Of a stretch of 28,641 bases of DNA, positions 14,093-21,977 are shown in pieces. The stretch lies in the NCBI GenBank assembly GCA_047638695.1, contig JBLINY010000055.1, positions 1 to 28,641 of the forward strand, given 5' to 3'. The notes under the pieces were generated by a model. That model saw only the letters and a list, made by a program, of their open reading frames with translations. It made no database searches and was not told the DNA's origin. The stretch comes from JAHECQ01 sp047638695. GTDB taxonomy: Bacteria > Actinomycetota > Acidimicrobiia > Acidimicrobiales > SZUA-35. The translations under genes were made by a program, and so were the position numbers. Every line of letters begins with the position of its first letter. Position 1 is the first letter of the stretch.

Positions 14093-15877
14093 TCAGTCGT
14101 CGAGGCGGAGAGCACGGATGAAGGTGTCAGGCGGGATCTCGACCCGGCCGATGTTCTTCATCTTCCGCTTGCCCTCCTTTTGTTTCTTGAGCAGCTTGTT
14201 CTTACGTGTGATGTCACCGCCGTAGAGCTTGGCCGTCACGTCCTTGCGGAACGCCTTCACCGTTTCCCTGGCGATGATCCGGCCGCCGATCGCAGCCTGA
14301 ATCGGCACCTCGAATTGCTGCCGGGGAATGATCTCTTTGAGCTTTTCGGCCGTGCGTCGGCCGTATTCGTAGGAGTTGTCGCGGTGAACAATCGTCGAGA
14401 ACGCATCGACCTGCTCGGAGTTGAACAAGATGTCGACCCGAACAAGATCGCCCGGCTCGTAGCCGATCGCCTCGTAGTCGAGGCTGGCGTAGCCCTGGCT
14501 ACGGCTCTTCATCTGATCGAAGAAGTCGATAACGACCTCGGCTAGCGGCAGGTGGTACACGAGTTCCATGCGTTCGGGCGACAGATACTCCATTCGCTGG
14601 AGCTGACCGCGGCGACTCTGGCACAGCTCCATCAGCGTGCCGGTGTAGTCGGACGGCGTGATCATCGAGGCTTTCAAGAACGGCTCTTCGATGCGGCTCC
14701 AGTCACCCGACGGTGGCAGGTCTGACGGGTTGTCGATACGACGTTCCTCGCCGCCAACCATGGTGATCACGTACTTCACCGATGGTGAGGTAGCGATGAG
14801 GTTGAGGTCGAACTCCCGCTCGAGTCGTTCCCGAACGATCTCCATATGAAGCAAGCCAAGGAATCCACAACGGAAACCGAAACCAAGGGCAATCGAGGTT
14901 TCGGGCTCGAAGGTGAAGCTGCCATCGTCGAGCTTCAGCTTGTCGAGTGCGTCGCGAAAGTCTTCGTAGTCATCGCCATCAACCGGGTAGAGACCGGCAA
15001 ACACCATCGGCTGGGGCTCGCGATAGCCGTCGAGAACATCCTCGGCTGGGTTGTTGGCCTCGGTGATTGTCTCGCCCGACCGGGCGTCGCGCACGTCCTT
15101 GATGCCAGCAACGAGATAACCAACCTCGCCCGTGTTCAGTTGCTTGACCGGTTTGTTCTCGGGTGTCCGAATGCCGACTTCGTCGGCCTCATGGACGGCG
15201 CCAGCCTGCATGAATTTGATCTTGTCGCCTGAGCGCAGCGCGCCGCTCATCACTCGCACGCTCGACACAACACCGCGGTAGGTATCGAAGTGGGAATCGA
15301 AGATGAGGGCCTGCAACGGGGCGTTGGGGTCACCGTCAGGCGCAGGAATGCGCTCGACGATGGCATCGAGCAGCTCAGGAACGCCCTCACCGGTCTTGGC
15401 CGAAATCCGCAGAACTTCTTCGGCGGGGATGCCCAGGATGTTCTCGATCTCGGCTGCGTACCGGTCGGGGTCGGCGGCAGGAAGGTCGATCTTGTTGAGG
15501 CAGGCGACCACGTCGAGATTGTTTTCGAGGGCCAGATACATGTTGGCCAACGTCTGGGCTTCGATCCCCTGGGCCGCGTCGACGACCAGAACGACACCCT
15601 CACAAGCGGCAAGCGACCGGCTTACTTCGTACCCAAAGTCGACGTGGCCGGGCGTGTCGATGATGTTGAGCTGGAAGCTCTTGTACTCCAGAGCCACACT
15701 CTGGAGCTTGATCGTGATGCCTCGCTCGCGTTCGATGTCCATCGAATCGAGGTACTGGGCGCGCATGTCGCGAGCCTCGACGGCGCCGCATATTTCGAGC
15801 AACCGGTCGGCCAACGTCGACTTCCCGTGATCGATGTGAGCAATGATCGCGATGTTGCGAATGGAATCGAGTGCCAT
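14093..15877 (-). CDS. lepA: Elongation factor 4 (LepA)
   Basis: LepA is a ribosome-binding GTPase proposed to back-translocate stalled ribosomes and to aid 30S assembly. The 594-residue product has G1 AHIDHGKS (13-20), G3 DTPGH (74-78), NKID (128-131), the EF-G-like domains II, III and V, and the LepA-specific C-terminal domain (ending KNIGRVEIPPDTFIRALRLDD). ATG at 15877 is chosen since the frame upstream to 15928 would cover the divergent rpsT promoter. A TAGATT hexamer ends 10 bases before the ATG. It lies directly upstream of hrcA with a 101-bp gap, as in most actinobacteria. Confidence 0.97.
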   Translation of the reverse strand: MALDSIRNIAIIAHIDHGKSTLADRLLEICGAVEARDMRAQYLDSMDIERERGITIKLQSVALEYKSFQLNIIDTPGHVDFGYEVSRSLAACEGVVLVVDAAQGIEAQTLANMYLALENNLDVVACLNKIDLPAADPDRYAAEIENILGIPAEEVLRISAKTGEGVPELLDAIVERIPAPDGDPNAPLQALIFDSHFDTYRGVVSSVRVMSGALRSGDKIKFMQAGAVHEADEVGIRTPENKPVKQLNTGEVGYLVAGIKDVRDARSGETITEANNPAEDVLDGYREPQPMVFAGLYPVDGDDYEDFRDALDKLKLDDGSFTFEPETSIALGFGFRCGFLGLLHMEIVRERLEREFDLNLIATSPSVKYVITMVGGEERRIDNPSDLPPSGDWSRIEEPFLKASMITPSDYTGTLMELCQSRRGQLQRMEYLSPERMELVYHLPLAEVVIDFFDQMKSRSQGYASLDYEAIGYEPGDLVRVDILFNSEQVDAFSTIVHRDNSYEYGRRTAEKLKEIIPRQQFEVPIQAAIGGRIIARETVKAFRKDVTAKLYGGDITRKNKLLKKQKEGKRKMKNIGRVEIPPDTFIRALRLDD

Positions 15878-15887
15878 GACTGACTCG

Positions 15888-15893
15888 AATCTA
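15888..15893 (-). promoter_or_regulatory. Candidate -10 hexamer for lepA
   Basis: TAGATT (complement of 15888-15893) is 10 bases before the lepA ATG. The surrounding GGTAGATT is identical to that before the thioredoxin gene. This implies a very short leader. It overlaps the divergent rpsT promoter. Confidence 0.4.
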
Positions 15894-15896
15894 CCG

Positions 15897-15925
15897 TTGG
15901 TTGGTGGCCGTGGTGGCGCTATCCT
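15897..15925 (+). promoter_or_regulatory. Candidate sigma-70-type promoter for rpsT
   Basis: TTGGTT at 15897-15902 and TATCCT at 15920-15925 are separated by exactly 17 bp. Transcription would begin near 15932, giving a leader of about 29 bases with AAGGG before GTG 15961. Confidence 0.55.
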
Positions 15926-15960
15926 CACCCGGTCAGCATCAAGCTCAGCAAAGGGTTTCC

Positions 15961-16227
15961 GTGGCCAACATTAAGAGCCAGATCAAACGCAACCGACAAA
16001 CAGAGAAGCTTCGTCTGCGTAATCGCGCTGTTCGCTCCGAGATGAGCACCCGGAACAAGGCTGCAGTTGCCGCCGCCGGCACCGAGGACGAAGCCGAGGC
16101 ACTGCGCCTCGCCATCAAGCGCATCGACAAAGCAACAACAAAGGGTATCCTGCACAAGAACACAGCTGCCCGCCAGAAGAGCCGGCTCATCGCCCGGGTC
16201 CGCGGCACTGCTCAAGCCGCCGACTAA
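15961..16227 (+). CDS. rpsT: 30S ribosomal protein S20
   Basis: S20 is a primary 16S rRNA-binding protein at the bottom of the 30S body. The 88-residue product (VANIKSQIKRNRQTEKLRLR to the end) is very basic and helical and has the family length. GTG at 15961 is chosen because it opens the canonical A-N-I-K-S-Q sequence; an extra 20 residues upstream would read through the promoter. AAAGG precedes the start. It is transcribed alone, divergent from lepA, between a recognisable promoter and a good intrinsic terminator. The rpsT/lepA/holA neighbourhood is common in bacteria. Confidence 0.96.
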   Translation: MANIKSQIKRNRQTEKLRLRNRAVRSEMSTRNKAAVAAAGTEDEAEALRLAIKRIDKATTKGILHKNTAARQKSRLIARVRGTAQAAD

Positions 16228-16256
16228 CACCCAGATCGAGAACTTTCAATCAGCCG

Positions 16257-16280
16257 AGTAGCAGCCTGCGGGCTGCTACT
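16257..16280 (+). terminator. Intrinsic terminator of rpsT
   Basis: AGTAGCAGCC (16257-16266) and its exact complement GGCTGCTACT (16271-16280) form a 10-bp stem with a TGCG loop, 29 bp after the rpsT stop. A short T-rich run (CTTTCT, 16284-16289) follows at a slightly long distance. Confidence 0.8.
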
Positions 16281-16367
16281 GGCCTTTCTAGCCTGCTCCC
16301 GGTCGAATCCGACAGCACGGCCGGTAGAGCTGCAGGGCCAGCGGGGTCGCTAGTCCGAGGCCACGTT

Positions 16368-17375
16368 CTACGAACGCGCCTGCTGTGCCAGCCGTGCGAC
16401 CAACACGTCCATGAGGGCATCTTCAGGGATGGCACTTCCACCGCGCACGGCAAGGTCGGCCTCGGCGAGAAGCAACATCGCCCTCCTCGTGCCTGGTGAG
16501 CCCAGCCGTCGGCTGAGATTCAGCGCCTTCTTGGCCGGGAACGTCGATCCCTTGATCCCAAGAAGCTGCGCCGCGTCCTGTTCGTTGGCTACGGGCGCAC
16601 CGTCGAGAGCCAACGCCCGCTGATAGTGACCGTGCAGTGTGGCCAATATCTGCAGCGGATGACGGTCGCCTGACCTCATCATGCGATGCAGTTTGTCGAG
16701 CGCGGTTGCGATGTCACCGCTGTCGATGGCGTCGGTGAGCTCCCACGGCGGCACGTCAGATGCCTGCCCCACGAATGGCTCGACGTCGGCAGCAGTGAGC
16801 GCTGCGCCTTCGCCGAAGGTGCTGACCAACGCATCGAGAATCGACTGAACTCGGCCAACTTCGTCACCCAAGTGTTGGGTCAACAACGCCTTGGCCGAAC
16901 CATCCAGCCGCACAGGGGCATCAGCGATTCGATCGGCCAGCAACATCTTGCGAGCTTTGCCACCCGGCGCAGCATCGATCTCTACTCCCCCAGCGGCCTT
17001 GATCGCTTCTTTCAGGCTCTTCGGCACCGCACCAAGGCGGGTCGAGTTGGCTCCTTTTTCCCACACCAGCACGAGGTCGGTGGTATCGAGCGGATCGGCA
17101 AGCCACTGGACGAGGGGCGCAACCTGTTCGGCCCTGGTGAACAACCCGACATGACGACCGACAACGATGCGCTTCTCGGTGAGGAACGGCGGCGTGTGGG
17201 CTGCGTTCACGAGCGGGGCGATCGCAGGATCGCCGTCGGCCGAATAGTGCTCCTCGAGCACTTCTTCCACCATCAGCGACCGATCACCGTCACCAAGCAA
17301 CTCGTTGACCGTCGCCTGAAGTGCCTGCGACACGAGGGTGGGGTCATCCCCCTTGATCAGCCTCACCTGCGCCAC
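16368..17375 (-). CDS. holA: DNA polymerase III subunit delta
   Basis: HolA is the wrench subunit of the clamp loader, opening the beta clamp at primed sites. The 335-residue product has the family length, with an AAA+-like N-terminal part lacking a P-loop (about 1-130; note FLTEKRIVVGRHVG), a middle helical domain, and the C-terminal collar domain (LHGHYQRAL, LGIKGSTFPAKKALNLSRRL). The start is GTG at 17375 with AGG six to eight bases upstream. A TAGGTT hexamer six bases upstream would also fit a leaderless message. It lies downstream of comEC on the same strand, a conserved arrangement; 80 bp containing a 14-bp repeat separates the two. Confidence 0.93.
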   Translation of the reverse strand: MAQVRLIKGDDPTLVSQALQATVNELLGDGDRSLMVEEVLEEHYSADGDPAIAPLVNAAHTPPFLTEKRIVVGRHVGLFTRAEQVAPLVQWLADPLDTTDLVLVWEKGANSTRLGAVPKSLKEAIKAAGGVEIDAAPGGKARKMLLADRIADAPVRLDGSAKALLTQHLGDEVGRVQSILDALVSTFGEGAALTAADVEPFVGQASDVPPWELTDAIDSGDIATALDKLHRMMRSGDRHPLQILATLHGHYQRALALDGAPVANEQDAAQLLGIKGSTFPAKKALNLSRRLGSPGTRRAMLLLAEADLAVRGGSAIPEDALMDVLVARLAQQARS

Positions 17376-17381
17376 GAACTG

Positions 17382-17387
17382 AACCTA
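17382..17387 (-). promoter_or_regulatory. Candidate -10 hexamer for holA
   Basis: TAGGTT (complement of 17382-17387) ends six bases before the holA GTG. It may make a leaderless transcript independent of comEC. AGG within it could equally act as a ribosome site. Confidence 0.35.
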
Positions 17388-17399
17388 GCGCGGTAGCCG

Positions 17400-17441
17400 C
17401 AAATCAAGGCGGGCAAATCCAGGCAGCCAAATCAAAGCAGA
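17400..17441. repeat. 14-bp tandem repeat, three degenerate copies, between holA and comEC
   Basis: Copies at 17400-17413, 17414-17427 and 17428-17441 share CAAATC followed by a purine-rich AGGC-type tail. They fill half of the gap between the comEC stop and the holA start. Divergence between copies suggests an older duplication than those in ybeY or before era. Confidence 0.75.
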
Positions 17442-17455
17442 GCGGCGGTCGCAGA

Positions 17456-19210
17456 TCAGGGCGCCGGAGCGGTGCTGACTTCCAGCCTTGTGCTGTGAGG
17501 CGTGAGCGTTATCGCCCCGTCACCCACTCCGATGACCAACTGGTCGGTCACCCGTTTGGCCCCAACAACCCGGTGGAGCGGCGGAGCCAGCGTGAGGGAT
17601 GGATCGACCAAGTCGATGATGGCTTGGCTTAGCTCTCGGGTGGTGCTGTCGGCCCGGACGAGTACCAACACATCGACGCCATCTATTCGTGTCGCCAGGA
17701 TTTCATCGGCCAACCCCCGTCTGGCTTCCGATGAGACAACCAGCACCGACGGTGTGGCCTCAGTGGAGGGCCAGTAGCGGGCTCCCGCCGATAGGTCGAC
17801 CGGTGCGGACGGGCGGGTCGGGACGAGCGACGCGAGCACGGCGACCAAGACTGCAGAGACCGCAATTCTCGGCAGCCATCTCGGCCAGATGAGACGCAGC
17901 ATCGTGGCGAGCGCAAGCAAGATCACCAGCGCCCGCCCGTCGATGAGGGGCGCACGCAACGTCGAAGCCTTCGTCGCCACTGCGTCGATCCACCAGAGCA
18001 AGAGCCGAACGGGGGTCTGCATCCAGCCAGCCCACTCCGGGAACAGCCCAGCCATCACTCCTACCGAAAGGCCCCACATCATGACGACTCCGGCCGCCCA
18101 CCCAGCCAAGATGTTGGCGGGTAGAGCGACAACGGACACAGGGCCGAAGAAGCTGATCAACAGTGGCGTCACGAACAACTGAGCCGAGGCTGTGATCCCG
18201 ACCGCTTGCCGGAGCAACACAGGTCCGGGGAGATGGGCGATCAGCGCCGGCCCGGCCAGCAAGATGCCGGCCGTCGCCGCCACCGAGAGCTGGAAGCCCA
18301 CCGAAGACACAAGAAACGGATCGATCAAGACCAGCCCCGAAACTGCAAGCGCCAACGCTCGCAGGCCGGCCGCCGGGCGGCCGACCATTGCCGACCAAGC
18401 AGCCACACCCGCCGTCGCCGTCGCCCGCACAACCGACGGTTCGAGCCTGGTCGCCACGGCGAACACAAACAGCACGACGCCAATCATCCCGACCCGGATG
18501 GGGGCGTCGTATCTACGGGTGAAGGGCCAAGCCACAGCCAAGGCGAAGGCTACGTTCTGCCCGGAGACAGCGAGCAAATGGCTGAGCCCGGCCGATCGGA
18601 AGCGGGCCCGTTGGGCCAGAGACTGTTCGCGGTCGTCGCCAATCACCAGACCCCGATACAGCGCCGCCTGTTCGTGATCGAACGAGCGGGTACCGGCCGC
18701 GACCAATCGCCGAAGGTGTTCAGACGGCTGCTGCCACCAGGGGACTCCGTCATGAAGACGCACCTGCTGAGCGGTGAGTTTGCCAACGAGGTGGCGCGAC
18801 CGCGCCCACGGCAGCGGCTCGAGCCCTCGAATACGTCCGCTCACCAAGGCGACCTGACCGGTCGTTGCCCCATCGAAGGCAAACGCCGCCGACCCATTGG
18901 CTACCAGCTGAACCCGCTTCCCATCCGGTAGCCGAGCCTCAACCCGCACCCCGAAGCTTGTCGCGACCGGGTCGGTAAGCAACCGAACCGGACCATCGAA
19001 ACTCTGTGCCGCCAGCGGCTGGTGGGCCAGTTCGGCTCTGGCTCCCAACGCCGACGCGAGGAGCGCAGCCGACACGACAAAGGGCCACGGCCGACGAAGA
19101 GCCAGACACACAACAGCGCAACCGGCCGCTGCCGTCACCGGAAACCCAACCGATGCCAACGCCCCTACCCACACACCAAGCAGCAAGCCCACCACCTGCA
19201 CTTCTTTCAC
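17456..19210 (-). CDS. comEC: ComEC/Rec2-family DNA uptake channel with degenerate C-terminal domain
   Basis: ComEC forms the inner-membrane channel for single-stranded DNA in natural transformation. The 584-residue product has N-terminal membrane helices and a DUF4131-type OB region (about 1-170). The Competence core follows, with LYRGLVIGDDREQSL and HLLAVSGQNVAFALAVAW, then many helices to about residue 470. The C-terminal part keeps the outline of a metallo-beta-lactamase domain, but the place of the HxHxDH motif reads LVLVRADSTTREL (about 515-527), so the metal ligands are missing. The family usually runs to about 750 residues. The start is GTG at 19210, with GGAAGAG about ten bases before it. 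It follows comEA with a 56-bp gap. Confidence 0.9.
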   Translation of the reverse strand: MKEVQVVGLLLGVWVGALASVGFPVTAAAGCAVVCLALRRPWPFVVSAALLASALGARAELAHQPLAAQSFDGPVRLLTDPVATSFGVRVEARLPDGKRVQLVANGSAAFAFDGATTGQVALVSGRIRGLEPLPWARSRHLVGKLTAQQVRLHDGVPWWQQPSEHLRRLVAAGTRSFDHEQAALYRGLVIGDDREQSLAQRARFRSAGLSHLLAVSGQNVAFALAVAWPFTRRYDAPIRVGMIGVVLFVFAVATRLEPSVVRATATAGVAAWSAMVGRPAAGLRALALAVSGLVLIDPFLVSSVGFQLSVAATAGILLAGPALIAHLPGPVLLRQAVGITASAQLFVTPLLISFFGPVSVVALPANILAGWAAGVVMMWGLSVGVMAGLFPEWAGWMQTPVRLLLWWIDAVATKASTLRAPLIDGRALVILLALATMLRLIWPRWLPRIAVSAVLVAVLASLVPTRPSAPVDLSAGARYWPSTEATPSVLVVSSEARRGLADEILATRIDGVDVLVLVRADSTTRELSQAIIDLVDPSLTLAPPLHRVVGAKRVTDQLVIGVGDGAITLTPHSTRLEVSTAPAP

Positions 19211-19266
19211 TGTGTTGCCGCTCTTCCACGATTCCTTCTTTCACGAACCTCGACTGGCAACGCCGC

Positions 19267-19953
19267 TCACCCCGCCACGATGAGGTCGGCGAGCGCCGCC
19301 AGCTTCGCCGGCCCGATCCCCGGCACATCGAGGAGACCTTCGGTCGACGCGAATGGGCCGTGCTTGTCCCGCCAAGCGACAATCGCTTGGGCTGTGGCCG
19401 GGCCGACGCCTGGAAGTTCTTCCAGCTGGGCACCACTGGCTCGATTGATGTCGACGGGGCCGGCCGGCGACCCGAGCAGTTCGGCCGGCAGGATCTCACC
19501 TTCGACAGGCACTCGCACCTGCATTCCGTCGACCAGTGGGGCGGCCAGATTCAGTTGGTCGAGGTCGGCATCGGCCATGGCACCTCCCGCAGCCTCGATG
19601 GCATCGAGCACCCGGTCACCTGCATCGAAGGTGAACACGCCCGGACCACTCACCGCACCGGCAACATGCACGACCACACGTTCGGGCGGCTGCGGGGCGG
19701 GTTCGGTCGTCTCCAGCTGGACTATTGGTATTCGGTCCTCGACCGGCTCGGTCGGCGCTGATCTCCCAAACCACCAGCCAGCAACAAGAACGACCGCGAC
19801 CGAAGCCACAGCGATCGCCGTGACGCCTGGCCGGTCACGCCAGGAGTCGAGGCGAAGGAACGCCTCGTCAACTCGCTCAGCAAGAGACAGAGAACCTCGC
19901 TTCTCGCCGGGCAGCGAGAAGTCGTCGTCTATTTCGAACCGCTCGGTGTCCAT
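19267..19953 (-). CDS. comEA: ComEA-like DNA-binding protein (SLBB and helix-hairpin-helix)
   Basis: ComEA binds incoming double-stranded DNA at the cell surface and passes it to ComEC. The 228-residue product has a cytoplasmic acidic lead, one membrane helix (about 43-63), a Pro/Glu linker, an SLBB domain (about 92-150; VVHVAGAVSGPGVF, AGGAMADADLDQLNLAAPL) and a C-terminal double helix-hairpin-helix (about 166-228; VDINRASGAQLEELPGVGPATAQAI, LLDVPGIGPAKLAAL). ATG at 19953 has GGAAG four bases upstream. It heads a comEA-comEC-holA run. The two com genes suggest DNA uptake, but pilus genes are not in view. Confidence 0.93.
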   Translation of the reverse strand: MDTERFEIDDDFSLPGEKRGSLSLAERVDEAFLRLDSWRDRPGVTAIAVASVAVVLVAGWWFGRSAPTEPVEDRIPIVQLETTEPAPQPPERVVVHVAGAVSGPGVFTFDAGDRVLDAIEAAGGAMADADLDQLNLAAPLVDGMQVRVPVEGEILPAELLGSPAGPVDINRASGAQLEELPGVGPATAQAIVAWRDKHGPFASTEGLLDVPGIGPAKLAALADLIVAG

Positions 19954-20052
19954 GCCACTTCCGCAACGTCGATCGATCTTGGGGGAAGATCACATCTCCG
20001 GGGAAGAGAAACTGAAAGAGCCAGAAGGAACGTTTTACCTAGAGGGCGCTAA

Positions 20053-20784
20053 TCAGAAGAGTCGGCGCGACAGTTGTTTGCGCCAGTCGGCGACGTTGGG
20101 ATGGTCGGGTCCGAGAACCGCCAGCAGGTCGACGTATTCGGTGCGAGCCTCGTCGTCACCTTTGACCTGATCGATCAGCTCGGCCAGGCGAGCTTCGATC
20201 TTCGAGTGCTCGCTTGCTTGGGCCGACGCACCGGTGCGAGCGAGGGCAGCAATACGGCGCGTTTCTGCGGTCTCGGGAATGCGAGCAAGCAGATCGAGCG
20301 CGGCCTGGTTCCGGTTCTCGGCTACGTACAGGTCGGCGAGGGCGGGGATGGCTGCGGGATGACCGGCGTCGGCCTCGAGCACCTTCTCCAGCGATGCCGC
20401 ATCACCAGCAGCGAGCAAAGAAGCAACTTCCAGTTCGTCAGCCGAAGGCAGTAGACGATCGACGAATTCTTTGATCTCAGCCTCGGGAACGGCACCGACG
20501 AAGGTGTCGACGACCTGTCCGTCTTTGAGGGCGAAGACCGCGGGGATCGACTGCACCTTGAACGCCTGAGAGACGGCCGGGTTCGCATCGACGTCGATCT
20601 TCACCAAGATGACTCGAGGTTCGGCCGCTCCTGCGTTGGCGTCGCCGATGACCTTCTCAATGAGCGGCCCGAGACTCTTGCAGGGCCCGCACCATTCGGC
20701 CCAAAGATCGACGACAACAGGTGTCGTCATCGAACGTTGGATGACTTCGGCCTCGAATGTCTCGTCGGTGACGTCGATAATCAT
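20053..20784 (-). CDS. Thioredoxin-domain protein with TPR-like tail (CnoX/YbbN-like co-chaperone)
   Basis: The 243-residue product has an N-terminal thioredoxin fold with an intact WCGPC (31-35) and the cis-Pro in SIPAVF (P81). A helical tetratricopeptide-like tail follows (about 115-243; Ala-rich with LADLYVAENRNQAALDLL). This is the CnoX/YbbN architecture, a holdase that transfers clients to GroEL or DnaK. E. coli CnoX lacks the first cysteine, whereas here both are present, so redox activity is plausible. ATG at 20784 has no ribosome site but has TAGATT eight bases upstream, fitting a leaderless mRNA. It is divergent from the LLM oxidoreductase and is followed by comEA after a 99-bp gap in which I see nothing certain. 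Confidence 0.88.
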   Translation of the reverse strand: MIIDVTDETFEAEVIQRSMTTPVVVDLWAEWCGPCKSLGPLIEKVIGDANAGAAEPRVILVKIDVDANPAVSQAFKVQSIPAVFALKDGQVVDTFVGAVPEAEIKEFVDRLLPSADELEVASLLAAGDAASLEKVLEADAGHPAAIPALADLYVAENRNQAALDLLARIPETAETRRIAALARTGASAQASEHSKIEARLAELIDQVKGDDEARTEYVDLLAVLGPDHPNVADWRKQLSRRLF

Positions 20785-20792
20785 TGAACAGA

Positions 20793-20798
20793 AATCTA
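20793..20798 (-). promoter_or_regulatory. Candidate -10 hexamer for the thioredoxin/TPR gene
   Basis: TAGATT (complement of 20793-20798) ends eight bases before the ATG. No Shine-Dalgarno sequence is present in between, consistent with leaderless transcription. Confidence 0.45.
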
Positions 20799-20891
20799 CC
20801 GTGTCGCCGCCTCCCTACCGTGGTTGGCTAGGTTCCAGGGCTGATCGACACACCAAGTGTCGCATCGCACACACGACGACAGGAGCCTGCC

Positions 20892-21917
20892 ATGAAGGTC
20901 GACGGAGGATTCGGAATGGGTGGCGGCCTGGCCGGTGCCGTGGAGTCTGCCAAGTCACAAGAAGCCGCTGGTTACAGCGGTTTCTGGACAGCCGAAACAG
21001 CGCACGACCCCTTCTATCCGCTTGTGCTCGCAGCCGAACACACCACGGAAATCGAACTCGGCACGTCGATCGCGGTGGCCTTTGCCCGCAACCCGATGAC
21101 GCTGGCCAACTCGGGATGGGACCTTCAGGAATTCAGTCAAGGTCGGTTCATTCTGGGGCTCGGCTCGCAGATCAAGCCGCACATCACCAAGCGCTTCTCG
21201 ATGGAATGGTCGAAGCCAGCGGCACGGATGCGCGAGATGATTCTGGCCATTCGCGCTATCTGGGACACCTGGGAGACCGGCGACAAACTCGACTTCAGGG
21301 GCGACTTTTATCAGCACACCCTTATGACGCCGTTCTTCGATCCCGGGCCCAACCCCTACGGCACCCCGAAGATCTTTCTAGCCGGCGTCGGGGAGCTCAT
21401 GACCGAAGCAGCGGGCGAAGTGGCCGACGGCTTCATCTGTCACGGCTTCACCACCGAGAGGTACCTACGCGAGGTCACTATCCCCGCCATCGACCGGGGT
21501 CGGGCCAAAGCGGGCAAGAAGCCCGTGTCGGCGTCGGACGACTTCGAGATTGTCGGCCCATCGTTCGTGGTCACCGGAAACGATGACGACGAATTGGCCA
21601 AGGCAGCCCAGGCCACAAAACAGCAGATCTCATTCTACGGCTCGACTCCCTCGTACCGGCCAGTTCTCGAACTGCATGGTTGGGGCGGCATCCAGGACGA
21701 ACTCAACACCATGTCGAAGGCCGGTAAGTGGGCCGAGATGGGTGACGTGATTGACGACGAGGTTTTGAATACGTTCGCCGTCGTGGGCGGCCCCGAGGAG
21801 ATCGCTCCAGAGCTGAAGGCGCGCTACGAGGACGTCATCCAGCGCATCAGTTTCTACGCTCCCTACAAGTCAGATCCGGAGCGCTGGCGTCAGGCGTTCG
21901 AAGAGCTCAAGGCCTAA
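20892..21917 (+). CDS. LLM-class F420-dependent oxidoreductase (luciferase-like)
   Basis: Luciferase-like monooxygenase-fold enzymes in actinobacteria mostly use coenzyme F420 or FMN. The 341-residue product is a single TIM-barrel domain of typical length. It shows AGYSGFWTAETAHDPFYPL near the start, IELGTSIAVAFARNPM, and GRFILGLGSQIKPHITKRF, all characteristic of the LLM family (resembling the TIGR03617 group). The substrate is unknown. ATG at 20892 has a strong AGGAG at 20881-20885, six bases upstream. It stands alone on the plus strand, divergent from the thioredoxin/TPR gene (107-bp gap) and convergent with the acyl-AMP ligase (60-bp gap). F420 rather than FMN use is inferred from the family, not shown by a diagnostic residue. 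Confidence 0.9.
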   Translation: MKVDGGFGMGGGLAGAVESAKSQEAAGYSGFWTAETAHDPFYPLVLAAEHTTEIELGTSIAVAFARNPMTLANSGWDLQEFSQGRFILGLGSQIKPHITKRFSMEWSKPAARMREMILAIRAIWDTWETGDKLDFRGDFYQHTLMTPFFDPGPNPYGTPKIFLAGVGELMTEAAGEVADGFICHGFTTERYLREVTIPAIDRGRAKAGKKPVSASDDFEIVGPSFVVTGNDDDELAKAAQATKQQISFYGSTPSYRPVLELHGWGGIQDELNTMSKAGKWAEMGDVIDDEVLNTFAVVGGPEEIAPELKARYEDVIQRISFYAPYKSDPERWRQAFEELKA

Positions 21918-21977
21918 CCGCAGGCTCAATAGCTGAGTCACTCACCGAACCGGGTCTCTAGGGACTCGGTCGATTGA

